The notes under the pieces are model-generated. The model was given only the letters and a program-made list of their open reading frames with translations, was not told the origin of the DNA and searched no databases. Shown here piece after piece: positions 37,933-47,052 of a DNA stretch of 56,010 nucleotides. Location: positions 1-56,010 of the forward strand of contig JAKTNK010000013.1 in assembly GCA_029593465.1 (NCBI GenBank), in the 5' to 3' direction. Origin of the DNA: Streptococcus suis. GTDB lineage: Bacteria; Bacillota; Bacilli; Lactobacillales; Streptococcaceae. The position numbers were made by a program, and so were the translations under genes. Numbering within the stretch: the stretch's first letter is position 1; every line of letters starts with the position of its first letter.

Positions 37933-37954
37933 AACATGACAAAAAAGTCATATT
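37933..37954 (-). promoter_or_regulatory. ComR-box-like dyad before comS
   Basis: AACATGAC, six A, GTCATATT on the plus strand: a near-perfect 8-bp dyad (7 of 8). It starts 54 nt upstream of the comS ATG and overlaps the start of the intergenic region after comR. A T-rich stretch and a TAAACT-like -10 follow on the minus strand. Position and symmetry fit the ECom box bound by ComR-XIP. The sequence was not matched against a motif model. Confidence 0.65.
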
Positions 37955-37958
37955 TTCT

Positions 37959-38861
37959 CTACAGGGAATCTTTTTCCCATTCCGCTATCAACTGCTCCTC
38001 TAAATAATGATTCCCAACCACTCTTGAAAATAAGATAGCTTCTTTATATTTCACTTCGGCAGCTGCCCTGTCACAATGCTGAGCTAAAATCAATTTCCAC
38101 TCCATCATATCTAAAATCGGTTGTTTTTGATAATCTTGAGTCGTTTTAAGAATAGCGCGCGTCTGATCAATTAAATCACTAGCACACTCATACTCTTTCA
38201 ATTGCGTTAAGACCGTGATAGCTTGTAACAAAATATCTCGTAATAAAAATAAATCACCTGGATGAGTATCCTTCATTTGTAGCTTTAAGTGATGACAAAG
38301 TCGTTTAACAATTGATAAGTCAAACATTTCATTTTGAAAATGACTAAAGTAAATATAGAAAAAATAAAGGCGAATCATTAATAAATCATTTAATTCATAC
38401 TTTTTCTTCAGCTGAACCTGGTGAAAGGATTCTCTAACCAAATCCCCACCAAAATCAACATTTTCATCCAAATGAATATCCATTGACGTTTGTAGGACCT
38501 CAACAGCAACCTTTTCATCTTCCGGTAACGTCTCAAAAAATTTTAAATAGATTTCATCGAAGTATTGACTAACTTGATTGATTTGCTGCTCTTGACGGTA
38601 AGTAGGAGTTCGCATAATAAGATACTTTAATTCCTTGTAACGAAAAGGCAATTCAGTATCTTCACTATCTATCAAACTTGATAAGGGAACGCTTAATCTT
38701 TTGGCAATAAATTGCATTTTTGATAAGGATGGTGCAGCTCTGCCTCCTTCAATCCTAATTAATTGTCGAACAGATAGTTCTGATTGATCTTCACATAACT
38801 CTTCCTGAGACATTCCTTTATCTTTTCGTAGTGCTTTTACTTTTGATCCAAAATTTTTCAT
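37959..38861 (-). CDS. comR: ComR, Rgg-like pheromone-responsive activator
   Basis: A 300-aa regulator with an N-terminal HTH (residues 4 to about 60: FGSKVKALRKDKGMSQEEL, LSVRQLIRIEGGRAAPSL) and a C-terminal helical TPR region (about 75-300). This is the RRNPP/Rgg layout of ComR, which on binding XIP activates comS and the competence sigma factor sigX. The comS ORF immediately downstream decides the name. purB lies upstream as in S. pyogenes (recollection). Intact. Confidence 0.9.
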   Translation of the reverse strand: MKNFGSKVKALRKDKGMSQEELCEDQSELSVRQLIRIEGGRAAPSLSKMQFIAKRLSVPLSSLIDSEDTELPFRYKELKYLIMRTPTYRQEQQINQVSQYFDEIYLKFFETLPEDEKVAVEVLQTSMDIHLDENVDFGGDLVRESFHQVQLKKKYELNDLLMIRLYFFYIYFSHFQNEMFDLSIVKRLCHHLKLQMKDTHPGDLFLLRDILLQAITVLTQLKEYECASDLIDQTRAILKTTQDYQKQPILDMMEWKLILAQHCDRAAAEVKYKEAILFSRVVGNHYLEEQLIAEWEKDSL

Positions 38862-38966
38862 ATTCTTTTTCCTACTTTATAGCTAACATATCATTTCTTG
38901 TAATTTACTTATGTAGATAGTCCGTTTTATATTTTGAAAGTGAAAAAGGATATCGGCTACTCCTTT

Positions 38967-40262
38967 TTACCCCAACCCGAGACGGTCAAAGATGTCATCT
39001 ACTCGTTTGGTATAATACACGGGGTTAAAGAGGTCGTCGATTTCATTTTGGCTGAGGAGAGTGGTTATTTTGTCATCTGTTTCTAATAATGGTTTGAAGT
39101 CTACTTGATTGTCCCAGGCGTAAGCGGTTTTTGGTTGAACCAAATCGTAGGCTTCTTCACGGGTCATGCCTTTTTCAATCAGCTTGAGCATGACGCGTTG
39201 GCTGTAAATAAGCCCAAATGTTGAGTTCATGTTGCGAAGCATATTATCAGGGAAGATGGTCAAGTTTTTGACAATATTGCCAAAACGATTGAGCATGTAG
39301 TCGATGAGAATAGTAGTATCTGGAGCGATAATCCGCTCTGCTGAGGAATGAGAGATGTCACGTTCATGCCAGAGGGCAACATTCTCATAGGCTGTGACCA
39401 TGTTGCCACGGACAACTCTGGCCAAACCAGTCATGTTTTCAGAACCGATTGGGTTACGTTTATGAGGCATTGCTGAGCTACCCTTTTGGCCTTTGGCGAA
39501 GAATTCCTCCACCTCACGTTGCTCAGACTTTTGAAGCCCACGAATCTCCGTCGCCATCCGCTCGATGGATGTTGCAATGCTAGCTAGCACGGCAAAATAC
39601 TCCGCATGAAGGTCACGCGGCAAAACTTGAGTTGAAATTTCTTGTGGACGGATACCCAGTTTGCCACAGACATACTCCTCCACAAATGGTGGGATATTGG
39701 CAAAGTTACCAACCGCACCAGAAATCTTACCCGCTTCAACGCCTGCTGCTGCACGCTCGAAACGCTCTTGGTTACGCTTCATTTCGCTATACCAAGTTGC
39801 CAACTTAAGACCAAAAGTTGTTGGCTCCGCATGAACACCGTGAGTACGACCCATCATGATGGTCATCTTGTGCTCACGCGCCTTGTCAGCCACGATATTG
39901 GTAAAGTTTTCAAGGTCTTTACGGATAATGTCATTGGCTTGTTTGTAAAGGTAACCATAGGCTGTGTCCACCACGTCGGTTGAGGTCAAACCATAGTGAA
40001 CCCACTTGCGCTCCTCACCAAGTGTCTCAGACACCGCACGCGTGAAAGCCACCACGTCATGGCGCGTTTCTTGCTCAATTTCCAAAATACGGTCGATGTC
40101 AAAATCCGCATTGGCACGGATTTTCGCCACATCTTCCTTAGGAATTTCCCCCAACTCAGCCCATGCCTCATCAGCGAGGATTTCCACCTCAAGCCAAGCA
40201 CGGTATTTATTTTCTTCACTCCAAATGTTCGCCATCTCAGGGCGAGAGTAACGTTCGATCAT
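38967..40262 (-). CDS. purB: Adenylosuccinate lyase
   Basis: A 431-aa lyase with the signature [16 protein letters not shown] (about residues 260-275), and the active-site His141 in RTHGVHAEP. It splits SAICAR in de novo purine synthesis and adenylosuccinate to AMP. The second reaction is still needed with salvaged hypoxanthine, which would explain why purB alone is intact here. A PurR-type box pair lies upstream. Intact and of normal length. Confidence 0.96.
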   Translation of the reverse strand: MIERYSRPEMANIWSEENKYRAWLEVEILADEAWAELGEIPKEDVAKIRANADFDIDRILEIEQETRHDVVAFTRAVSETLGEERKWVHYGLTSTDVVDTAYGYLYKQANDIIRKDLENFTNIVADKAREHKMTIMMGRTHGVHAEPTTFGLKLATWYSEMKRNQERFERAAAGVEAGKISGAVGNFANIPPFVEEYVCGKLGIRPQEISTQVLPRDLHAEYFAVLASIATSIERMATEIRGLQKSEQREVEEFFAKGQKGSSAMPHKRNPIGSENMTGLARVVRGNMVTAYENVALWHERDISHSSAERIIAPDTTILIDYMLNRFGNIVKNLTIFPDNMLRNMNSTFGLIYSQRVMLKLIEKGMTREEAYDLVQPKTAYAWDNQVDFKPLLETDDKITTLLSQNEIDDLFNPVYYTKRVDDIFDRLGLG

Positions 40263-40318
40263 GATAATTTCCTTTCTTTTTTACCCACACAAGCGGTTTT
40301 TCTTTAGTTAAATGCTGT

Positions 40319-40332
40319 TTCACTTAAGTGAA
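40319..40332. repeat. Perfect 14-bp palindrome in the purB leader
   Basis: TTCACTTAAGTGAA is a perfect palindrome about 60 bp before the purB ATG. It could be an operator or a small hairpin. No known motif was assigned. Confidence 0.5.
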
Positions 40333-40423
40333 GTGACTGCTCCTTAAAATTACATAAGGTACTCACTATATTTTGATACTCACTTGACTATAAGACACCT
40401 CACATCTTAATCGAAACGAAAGT

Positions 40424-40435
40424 AATGTTCGTTTT
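40424..40435 (-). promoter_or_regulatory. PurR-type box, downstream copy
   Basis: AAAACGAACATT on the minus strand matches the PurBox core (CGAAC flanked by A/T). It lies between the purB -10 and the gene. Confidence 0.65.
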
Positions 40436-40453
40436 ATTTGTTTTTACAATGAC

Positions 40454-40459
40454 ATTATA
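40454..40459 (-). promoter_or_regulatory. purB -10 element
   Basis: TATAAT on the minus strand. No good -35 is found 17 bp upstream (GGTGAA), so the promoter may need an activator. The PurR-type boxes flank it on both sides. Confidence 0.55.
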
Positions 40460-40463
40460 ACAT

Positions 40464-40477
40464 ATTTGTTCGTTAAT
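40464..40477 (-). promoter_or_regulatory. PurR-type box, upstream copy
   Basis: ATTAACGAACAAAT on the minus strand, again CGAAC with A/T flanks, just upstream of the -10. In lactococci PurR works as a PRPP-sensing activator at such boxes. Confidence 0.6.
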
Positions 40478-40555
40478 TCACCCTAATAACAAACTTTTTT
40501 ACCTCAGAAACACCAATATCCTGCCAAGCCCTCTAATCATTCTTAAACATCACAA

Positions 40556-40583
40556 AACCCCACCGAGCAAAGCTGGCGGGGTT
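40556..40583 (-). terminator. Orphan terminator where purDEK would end
   Basis: AACCCCGCCAGC pairs with GCTCGGTGGGGTT around TTT and is followed on the minus strand by a short T run. No minus-strand gene lies just upstream of it; the 280 bp up to the CHAP gene contain none. It may be the leftover terminator of a deleted operon. Confidence 0.65.
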
Positions 40584-40865
40584 AGGAGATAAAGAAACAG
40601 TTATTTAGGAATACTCATATGATAAGCAGATTTCCTTAAAGATTTCTAAAGGGAGCATTATATTTGTTCCATTATTGTCGTTTGTAGAAATAAGGTTGAG
40701 GGACATTGTACTTTCTTTGGCGATTACTTTTAAAATAGCTGAAAATGCCTTTGTACTTAAAACTGTTCGTCCTTCTAGGAAAATTTTTTCTTATTTTCTG
40801 GTATTTTCTAGAAAAACAACCTCTTTTGAGTTTATTTACCGAATAAATAAGCAGGAGGATATTGA

Positions 40866-42242
40866 ATGACATTAACATCTAAGTTTGCAACCGCAAGTGC
40901 TCTTACCCTTATCTTAACCGGTTCTGCCCTATCCACTGGGCAGTCCATCGCTCAAGCAGCGGTACTAGGCGATAACTATCCTAGCCACTGGAAATCTGGT
41001 TGGGGAGCAGATAGTTGGGGAATGTACAAAAGGCAATGCACTTCTTTTGTGGCTTTTCGACTCAGCTCAGCCAACGGCTTCACCCTTCCAGGCGGTTACG
41101 GAAATGCCATCACCTGGGGCAGTGTTGCCAAAGCACAAGGCTATCGTGTGGACATGACCCCTGCTGTTGGCGCTGTCGCCTGGTTTGGCAATGGGGTCAA
41201 TGGAGCAGGCGGTTACGGGCATGTAGCTTGGGTCGCTGATGTGACAGGAGACACCGTCACCATTGAAGAGTACAACTACGATGCTGGTCAGGGACCCGAG
41301 AAATACTGGAAACGTAGCTTTCACAAAAGCAAGGTCTCTGGCTATATCCATTTCAAAGATTTGAGCACTGTCTCAGCAGGACAAGCAGCCTCATCTCCTA
41401 GCGAGACAAGCAAGGCCTTAGCAGCAAGCGGAAAATACCAGTTCACCAGTCGCGCTTCAGTCAAGGCTGAACCCAAGATAGCAAGCTCAGAACTAGCTTA
41501 CTATGAAAAGGGACAAAGTGTGAGTTATGATAAAACCTTGGAAGCTGATGGCTACAAGTGGATTAGCTATATTGCTGGCAGCGGTCTAAGGCGCTATATC
41601 CCAATCAGCCCCCTTCAAACAGCTCAGACTAGCGCTACTCCTACAACAACACCTTCCTCAGCAACTCCTACTAAGCCCCTAGCAACCCGTGGAACCTATC
41701 AGTTTAGCAGCCGTGCTTCAATTAAAAGTGAACCCAAGCAATCGGCTGCGGAAATTGCCTTTTACGACAAGGGGCAATCTGTCCACTATGACCAAACCTT
41801 AGAAGCCGATGGTTATCGATGGATTAGCTATATCAGCGGTAGTGGTACTAGACGTTACATTGCTATTGAAAAGCTAGCAAGTAAAACAAGCACTGAAACA
41901 AGTAAACCTGCAAACACATCAACCACTATTGCTGTTGGCGACACCATCCGTTTTTCAGGTACCTTCAAGGTAACCGCTAATGTCAGTGGTGGTGCTCTGA
42001 TTTCAAGCGCTGATCTCGCTGGAGGGACACCAACTACCCTCAACTATATCGATCCTGCACCTGTGGTTGAGACGACTAAAGCTGGAGCAAAATCGGGTGA
42101 TCAAGTCTTGTACCCTGGCGAATATTTCACCATCCCTGGAAGCTACAAAGTGTCAAAAGTGGACAAAGCAAGCAATGGGATTTGTGTCAAAATCGGAAGC
42201 CGTTATACCTGGGTAACCATGTCCAAAGTAACCAAACAATAA
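40866..42242 (+). CDS. Secreted CHAP amidase with bacterial SH3 repeats
   Basis: A 458-aa protein, one of very few plus-strand genes. A signal peptide (cut near residue 31, SIAQAA) precedes a CHAP domain (about 40-165) with Cys58 (RQCTSFVAFR), His119 (GYGHVAWV) and Glu135/Asn137 (IEEYNYD). Two SH3-like repeats follow (about 190-247 and 276-333, both with SR ASxK and EADGYxWISYI), then a Ser/Thr linker and a third C-terminal domain. It probably cuts peptidoglycan peptide or amide bonds at the surface. AGGAGG lies 7 nt upstream. It stands between purB and purH. Confidence 0.9.
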   Translation: MTLTSKFATASALTLILTGSALSTGQSIAQAAVLGDNYPSHWKSGWGADSWGMYKRQCTSFVAFRLSSANGFTLPGGYGNAITWGSVAKAQGYRVDMTPAVGAVAWFGNGVNGAGGYGHVAWVADVTGDTVTIEEYNYDAGQGPEKYWKRSFHKSKVSGYIHFKDLSTVSAGQAASSPSETSKALAASGKYQFTSRASVKAEPKIASSELAYYEKGQSVSYDKTLEADGYKWISYIAGSGLRRYIPISPLQTAQTSATPTTTPSSATPTKPLATRGTYQFSSRASIKSEPKQSAAEIAFYDKGQSVHYDQTLEADGYRWISYISGSGTRRYIAIEKLASKTSTETSKPANTSTTIAVGDTIRFSGTFKVTANVSGGALISSADLAGGTPTTLNYIDPAPVVETTKAGAKSGDQVLYPGEYFTIPGSYKVSKVDKASNGICVKIGSRYTWVTMSKVTKQ

Positions 42243-42321
42243 CCAACTAATACCTTTGAGCTTCTCAGTTACCTCATCTAATACTCATTTCAAATTCACA
42301 ACTGAAAAACTCATCAAAAGT

Positions 42322-42350
42322 CCCTCTATCTTAAGGATAGAGGGTTTTAG
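42322..42350 (+). terminator. Terminator of the CHAP amidase gene
   Basis: CCCTCTATC, TTAAG, GATAGAGGG and TTTT on the plus strand, 80 nt after the stop. Confidence 0.85.
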
Positions 42351-42363
42351 CATTTTACCCAAC

Positions 42364-42392
42364 AAAAAAGCCCGACTAGGTCGAGCTCTTAG
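42364..42392 (-). terminator. Terminator of purH
   Basis: On the minus strand AGCTCGAC, loop, GTCGGGCT (one G-U pair) and six T. It faces the plus-strand terminator across 15 nt. The rest of 42393-42531 holds no gene. Confidence 0.78.
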
Positions 42393-42531
42393 GAGATTAT
42401 GAAAAAGAAATGCCTATACTAGTCAGCTCACGCTAACTAATGTAGTCATATTATTTAGGAGTGATTATAGTATATCCTCCTTAGCTTAAGCAAAGCTTAA
42501 ACGATTCTGTCATCATCCTAAAATGTCATTC

Positions 42532-44094
42532 TTAATGGCGGAAATGCCTAATGCCTGTGAAAATCATGGCAATGCCATGGCGATTAGCAGCATCAATCGA
42601 TTCTTGGTCACGCACTGAACCACCTGGCTGGATGATGGCCTTGATACCAGCGGCAGCGATTTCTTCAATATTATCAGCAAAAGGAAAGAATGCATCTGAT
42701 GCGAGAATAGCTCCATCTAGCCTATCCTTAGCCTGCTCAAGGGCAATCCGCACCGAAGCAACACGATTGGTTTGACCAGGGCCGACACCAAGGGTCATGT
42801 GGTCATTGGCAATGAGAATGCCGTTGGACTTGACGTATTTGATGGCTTTCCAAGCAAATGCGAGCGCTCTAGCCTCCTGCTCAGAAGGGGTGCGGTCAGT
42901 CACCACTTGCCAATCCGCTGGGCTTTCCTCAACCACATCTTGATTTTGCACCAAAAGACCACCAACTACCCCGGTGTACTCTGCTTCACATTCACTCTCA
43001 GCCTGAGCCTCAAACGGCAATGCTAAGAGACGAAGGTTTTTCTTTTTATGGGTTAAAATCGCTAGCGCCTCGTCTGTATAGGACGGTGCGATGATAATTT
43101 CAAGGAAAATCTCATGCATCTTCTTGGCTGTCGCCGCATCAACTTCACGGTTCAGCACCACAATACCACCAAAAATAGATACCGGATCTGCCTCATAAGC
43201 ATCGTCCCAAGCAGTCTCAATATCCTCAGCCTGACCGATGCCACAAGGGTTCATGTGTTTGAGTGCCACAACGGTTGGACGGTCTTTAAAATCACGGATA
43301 ATACGGATAGCCGCATCAGCATCACGAATGTTGTTAAAGGATAGTTCCTTCCCATTGAGCTGTTTAGCTGAGGCAATCGAATAAGCTGTTGGAAGCGCTG
43401 TTTGGTAGAAATCGGCCTTCTGTTGTGGGTTTTCCCCATAACGCATGGCTTGTTTGAGGTCATAAGTCAAAGTAAGTTTTTCTGGTTTTTCTTCACCAAC
43501 TTGTGCAGTGAAGTATTCTGCAATCAAAGCATCGTAGGCGGCTGTGTGACGGAAAGCCTTAGCGGCCAAGGGCCAAGGCTTGACGGGTTTTATAAGACGT
43601 GTCACCGACTTCCTTGATTTCTGTCAAAACTGTCTCATAATCTGCTGGATCCACCACAACCGTAACACTGGCATGATTTTTAGCAGCAGAGCGCAACATC
43701 GAAGGACCACCAATATCAATGTTCTCTACCGCCAAATCGTAGGTCACATCTGGACGCAAAATGGTCTCCTTGAAAGGATAGAGGTTGACAACAACCATAT
43801 CAATGTATCAATGAGCTCAATGTTATTGTCTTTGGCTACAGCCAAGTGAGCATCGAGATCACGACGAGCCAAAAGCCCACCGTGAATATTCGGATGAAGG
43901 GTTTTAACACGCCCATCCATCATCTCTGGAAAGCCTGTCACATCATCGATGGCAATGGTTGTGACACCAGCAGCATCAAGAGCTGCCTTGTTCCCACCTG
44001 TTGAGATAATTTCCCAACCGAGTGCTGTCAATTCTTGGGCAAAGGCAACAATGCCTTCCTTGTCAGATACACTAATCAGTGCACGTTTTGTCAT
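42532..44094 (-). pseudogene. purH: purH (AICAR formyltransferase/IMP cyclohydrolase), two small duplications
   Basis: About 515 codons in three frames, from [14 protein letters not shown] (44094, good GGAG) to [10 protein letters not shown]. Near 43800 the frame breaks because ATTGATAC is followed by ATTGATAT, an 8-bp tandem duplication: removing it restores [13 protein letters not shown]. Near 43575 CTTGGCC is present twice, a 7-bp tandem duplication: removing it restores [15 protein letters not shown]. Neither is a homopolymer slip. The enzyme does the last two steps to IMP. The lesions together add 15 bases (8 + 7), a multiple of three, but about 75 codons between them are out of frame and carry stops. 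Confidence 0.93.
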
Positions 44095-44864
44095 GATTTC
44101 TCCTTTATTGTCCAATCTATTTCGTAGGCGGAATATGAGTATGAAAATTCATATCCTAGTTTTTGAGCTAACTTCAATGAAATATGAGTATGTGCATCCC
44201 AACTAGGGTACAGTCCTCTTGATAAGCATTCCAAAATAAGATAAGAAGCTAATGCTTTTGCTAAGCCTTTTCGACGGAAGGCAGGATGAGTATCAATTTC
44301 AATTTCTATTCCACCTCTATACGTTGAATAAGATGATGCTCCAGCAATGACCTTTCCCTTGTAAATCGCCACAAAACCTAACCCCAATTCTTTGAAATTA
44401 TCATAATTACTATAATTAGCAACTAAATCTTCTGACCAATTTTCGTTTAAACATACCTGATAAATTTCCAAATCAATAGCTTTTATAGTGTATTCGCTCG
44501 GTAAGTTGCCGACAAAAAACTCCAAAAGAACTTTATCAAAAGTAGTATCTTTCTTAGTTGCATATCGCTGAAATTTTTTGGCCTGTGTAGGATAATTAGC
44601 CTCAATCAAATTAACCCATTTCTGATTTTGAGGAACTAAAATAATATCTTCTCCCCTACAATTTTCAATCAAGTCAAGATTAGGAATCCCTGCTAAAAAA
44701 CCAAAAGAAGCTTTCTCTCCAAGTTTGGCCAAAGCCGATTTAGGCTGTTTTTCATCGTCAACTATAATTTGACCCATTACTCCTTCTAAACAAGACCAAA
44801 TAATCGTCTCATCCCACTTACCAAAAATAGGTTTGGCTAAAAATAAATGTTTCAATACTTTCAT
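44091..44864 (-). CDS. GNAT-type acetyltransferase between purN and purH
   Basis: A 257-aa protein of the GNAT_acetyltran type. The C-terminal half has the acetyl-CoA motif [20 protein letters not shown]; the N-terminal half is a poorly conserved recognition region. Its TGA overlaps the purH ATG (ATGA). It survives intact inside the damaged purine operon, so it has probably been kept for its own function, unknown. It lacks other recognisable features. Confidence 0.8.
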   Translation of the reverse strand: MKVLKHLFLAKPIFGKWDETIIWSCLEGVMGQIIVDDEKQPKSALAKLGEKASFGFLAGIPNLDLIENCRGEDIILVPQNQKWVNLIEANYPTQAKKFQRYATKKDTTFDKVLLEFFVGNLPSEYTIKAIDLEIYQVCLNENWSEDLVANYSNYDNFKELGLGFVAIYKGKVIAGASSYSTYRGGIEIEIDTHPAFRRKGLAKALASYLILECLSRGLYPSWDAHTHISLKLAQKLGYEFSYSYSAYEIDWTIKEKS

Positions 44865-44873
44865 AGCTTCAGT

Positions 44874-45257
44874 TTAACAAATGTCACGACTTCTCTCCAC
44901 CCCCAAACTATCCAACACTTCGGGATAAAGCACATATTCTGACTCATGTATTCTAGCTCCAAAGCTCTCACGAGTGTCTGTTTCCAATCTCGGCACGCGC
45001 ACTTGTTTGATAATCTTACCCGTGTCAACACCGCTGTCAACCCAGTGGATGGTGACACCAGATTCTTTGACACCAGCTCTCCAAGCGTCTTCAATGCCAT
45101 GGGCTCCTGGAAATTCAGGTAAGTAAGCAGGGTGAACGTTGATGATTTTCCCTTCATAAGCAGCTAGCAAGGTCTCACCCACAATTTTCATATAGCCTGC
45201 CAAACATATCAAATCAATATTGTGCTGGTCAAGCAGGTTAACCAACTACCTTTCATA
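44874..45257 (-). pseudogene. purN: purN (GAR formyltransferase), 5' end missing
   Basis: About the last 125 residues of PurN: LVNLLDQHNIDLICLAGYMK, then NVHPAYLPEFPGAHGIEDAW with the catalytic HPAxLP segment, and HWVDSGVDTGKIIKQ. The first 60 or so residues with the GAR-binding GNGSN motif are missing. The codons just upstream (AYER, then TAG) are in frame and join to purL, so a deletion fused the two genes and a TAG ends the fusion. Confidence 0.9.
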
Positions 45258-46872
45258 TGCTAAGACTTCGATAAGGCCTCCATATTTAACCGCTGAAGCC
45301 GATGTCACCTTATGGTTCTTTTGGATAGCTGCAAAGGTTTCAAAGTTTGATTTAATCAAGTCAAAATCAATCTCTTGGCCAAGCTTTTGACCTGGCAGGT
45401 AGGAAATCGTCTCTCCTACAGCCTTAAATTCTGGTGATAGGACCCTGCGACTATCTGCTGTTGTCACCCCAAAGGCAACTAAGGTAGGAGGAACGGTCAA
45501 CTCCTCAAAGCTACCAGACATGGAATCCTTACCACCAATAGAAGGCAAACCAAGTTGTAGTTGTGCTTCTAAAGAACCGAGTAAGGCAGCAACAGGTTGA
45601 CCAAAACGCTCAGCCTTTTTGTCCATGCGTTGGAAATATTCTTGATAAGAAAAGCGAGCCTTAGACCAGCGAGAACCAGTTGCTACCAAGCGCGCTGTCG
45701 CTTCGATAACAGCATAAGCTGCGCCATGACAGAAGCCGTATGCGTAACCCCATCTTGAACAGGAAGTTTCTGAACAGACGCCTCCGTTGGAGTGACTTGG
45801 TAACGACCACCGAGTGGATGATTAACCGTTGAACGCCCGACTGAAGCATCAAACATCGTTTGCAGGCCCTTTTGTGACGCATGATTTAAATCACCAAGAA
45901 CAGCCAATAGGTCTTTTTCCAGGGTTTCAGCGGATGTCAGGCGTTTTTCTGGCAAGTCGGACTTACTATCCACAACCTTTGCATCAACCTCTACACGGAC
46001 GCCATTGGTATCAAGGAAAGAACGCTCAATATCAACAATTGTTTGCCCCTTCCAGGTCATAACCAAATGCGCTTTGTCAGTAACCTTTGCAACGACTACC
46101 GCATCAATATTTTCCTTATTGGCTTCCTCTATAAACTTCGCAACATCTTGGGGACGAACCACTACAGCCATTCGCTCCTGTGATTCTGAGATGGCTATTT
46201 CTGTTCCATTTAGTCCCTGATATTTAAGAGGAACCTTATCCAAATCAATTTCAAGACCATCAGCTAATTCACCAATAGCGACACAGACACCTCCTGCACC
46301 AAAATCATTGGACTTCTTAATTAGACGTGTCACCTCAGGGTTACGAAAGAGACGTTGTAGTTTACGCTCCTCGATGGCATTTCCTTTTTGAACCTCTGCA
46401 CCAGCCTTCTCTACAGATTCCACAGTCTGAACCTTAGAGGAACCCGTTGCACCACCGATACCATCACGACCTGTTTTGCCGCCAAGAAGGATAACCACAT
46501 CTCCTGGCTGAGGTTTTTCACGAACCACATTTTCCTTAGGGGCTGCACCGACCACCGCACCGAGTTCCATTCGTTTGGCTACAAAGCCAGGGTGAAAATA
46601 TTCTTTCACATAAGTCGTTGCAAGACCAATTTGGTTTCCGTAAGAAGAATAACCATGGGCTGCCGTTTTCGAAATAACCTGTTGAGGTAATTTACCAGCA
46701 CGTGTCTGAGCGATGGTTTTTGTAATATCGCCCACACCTGAAATCCGCATAGCTTGGTACACAAATGAGCGCCCTGACAAGGGGTCGCGAATGGCTCCGC
46801 CGATGCAGGCAGCTGCCCCACCGAAAGTTTCAATTTCAGTTGGGTGGTTATGGGTTTCATTCTTAAACAAAT
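45246..46872 (-). pseudogene. purL: purL (FGAM synthase), truncated at both ends and frameshifted
   Basis: The piece begins at KNETHNHPTEIETFGGAAAC, about residue 250-300 of a 1240-residue PurL, and ends at KYGGLIEVLAY, well short of the glutaminase domain. Near 45715 about 12-13 codons (GYNPFVAEWSPY in relatives, from memory) are missing between two copies of CATGGCGCAG, only one of which is left; the frame changes there. No ATG or ribosome site precedes the piece. The N-terminal part is replaced by an IS3 fragment. Confidence 0.92.
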
Positions 46873-46950
46873 GATCTTATTGGACTTACCTGCCTTCTTC
46901 ATTTCGATACAGGCTAACTTCGTTTCTAACGAATACGCTCTTTTTACCAT
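46870..46950 (-). pseudogene. IS3-family orfA N-terminal fragment
   Basis: MVKRAYSLETKLACIEMKKAG and KSNKII are the first 27 residues of an IS3-family OrfA (start at 46950). It runs straight into purL at about 46870. The ORF crossing the junction is therefore a chimera. purC and the purL start are absent here. Confidence 0.82.
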
Positions 46951-46954
46951 AACA

Positions 46955-47000
46955 AAAACACTCCTGTTTCTAGTTTACTAGATTTCAACAGGAGTGTTTT
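46955..47000 (-). terminator. Long hairpin between acpP and the IS3 scar
   Basis: AAAACACTCCTGTT (46955-46968) and AACAGGAGTGTTTT (46987-47000) make a perfect 14-bp stem with an 18-nt loop. On the minus strand a run of five T follows. It can terminate the acpP transcript. It may belong to the IS left end, where such a hairpin would block read-through. Confidence 0.75.
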
Positions 47001-47052
47001 GGTTATGTCTCTGTTTAGGGGGCTAGTGCCAAGCCAGTGGACTTTTAGTCGA

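Noticed and set aside
37745-37951. A 68-codon minus-strand ORF overlapping comS
   Set aside because: It is in a different frame, has no family look, and the 22-codon WW ORF with its ribosome site explains the region better.
46606-46950. A 114-codon ORF starting with IS3 OrfA
   Set aside because: Only the first 27 codons are IS3; the rest is purL read out of frame.
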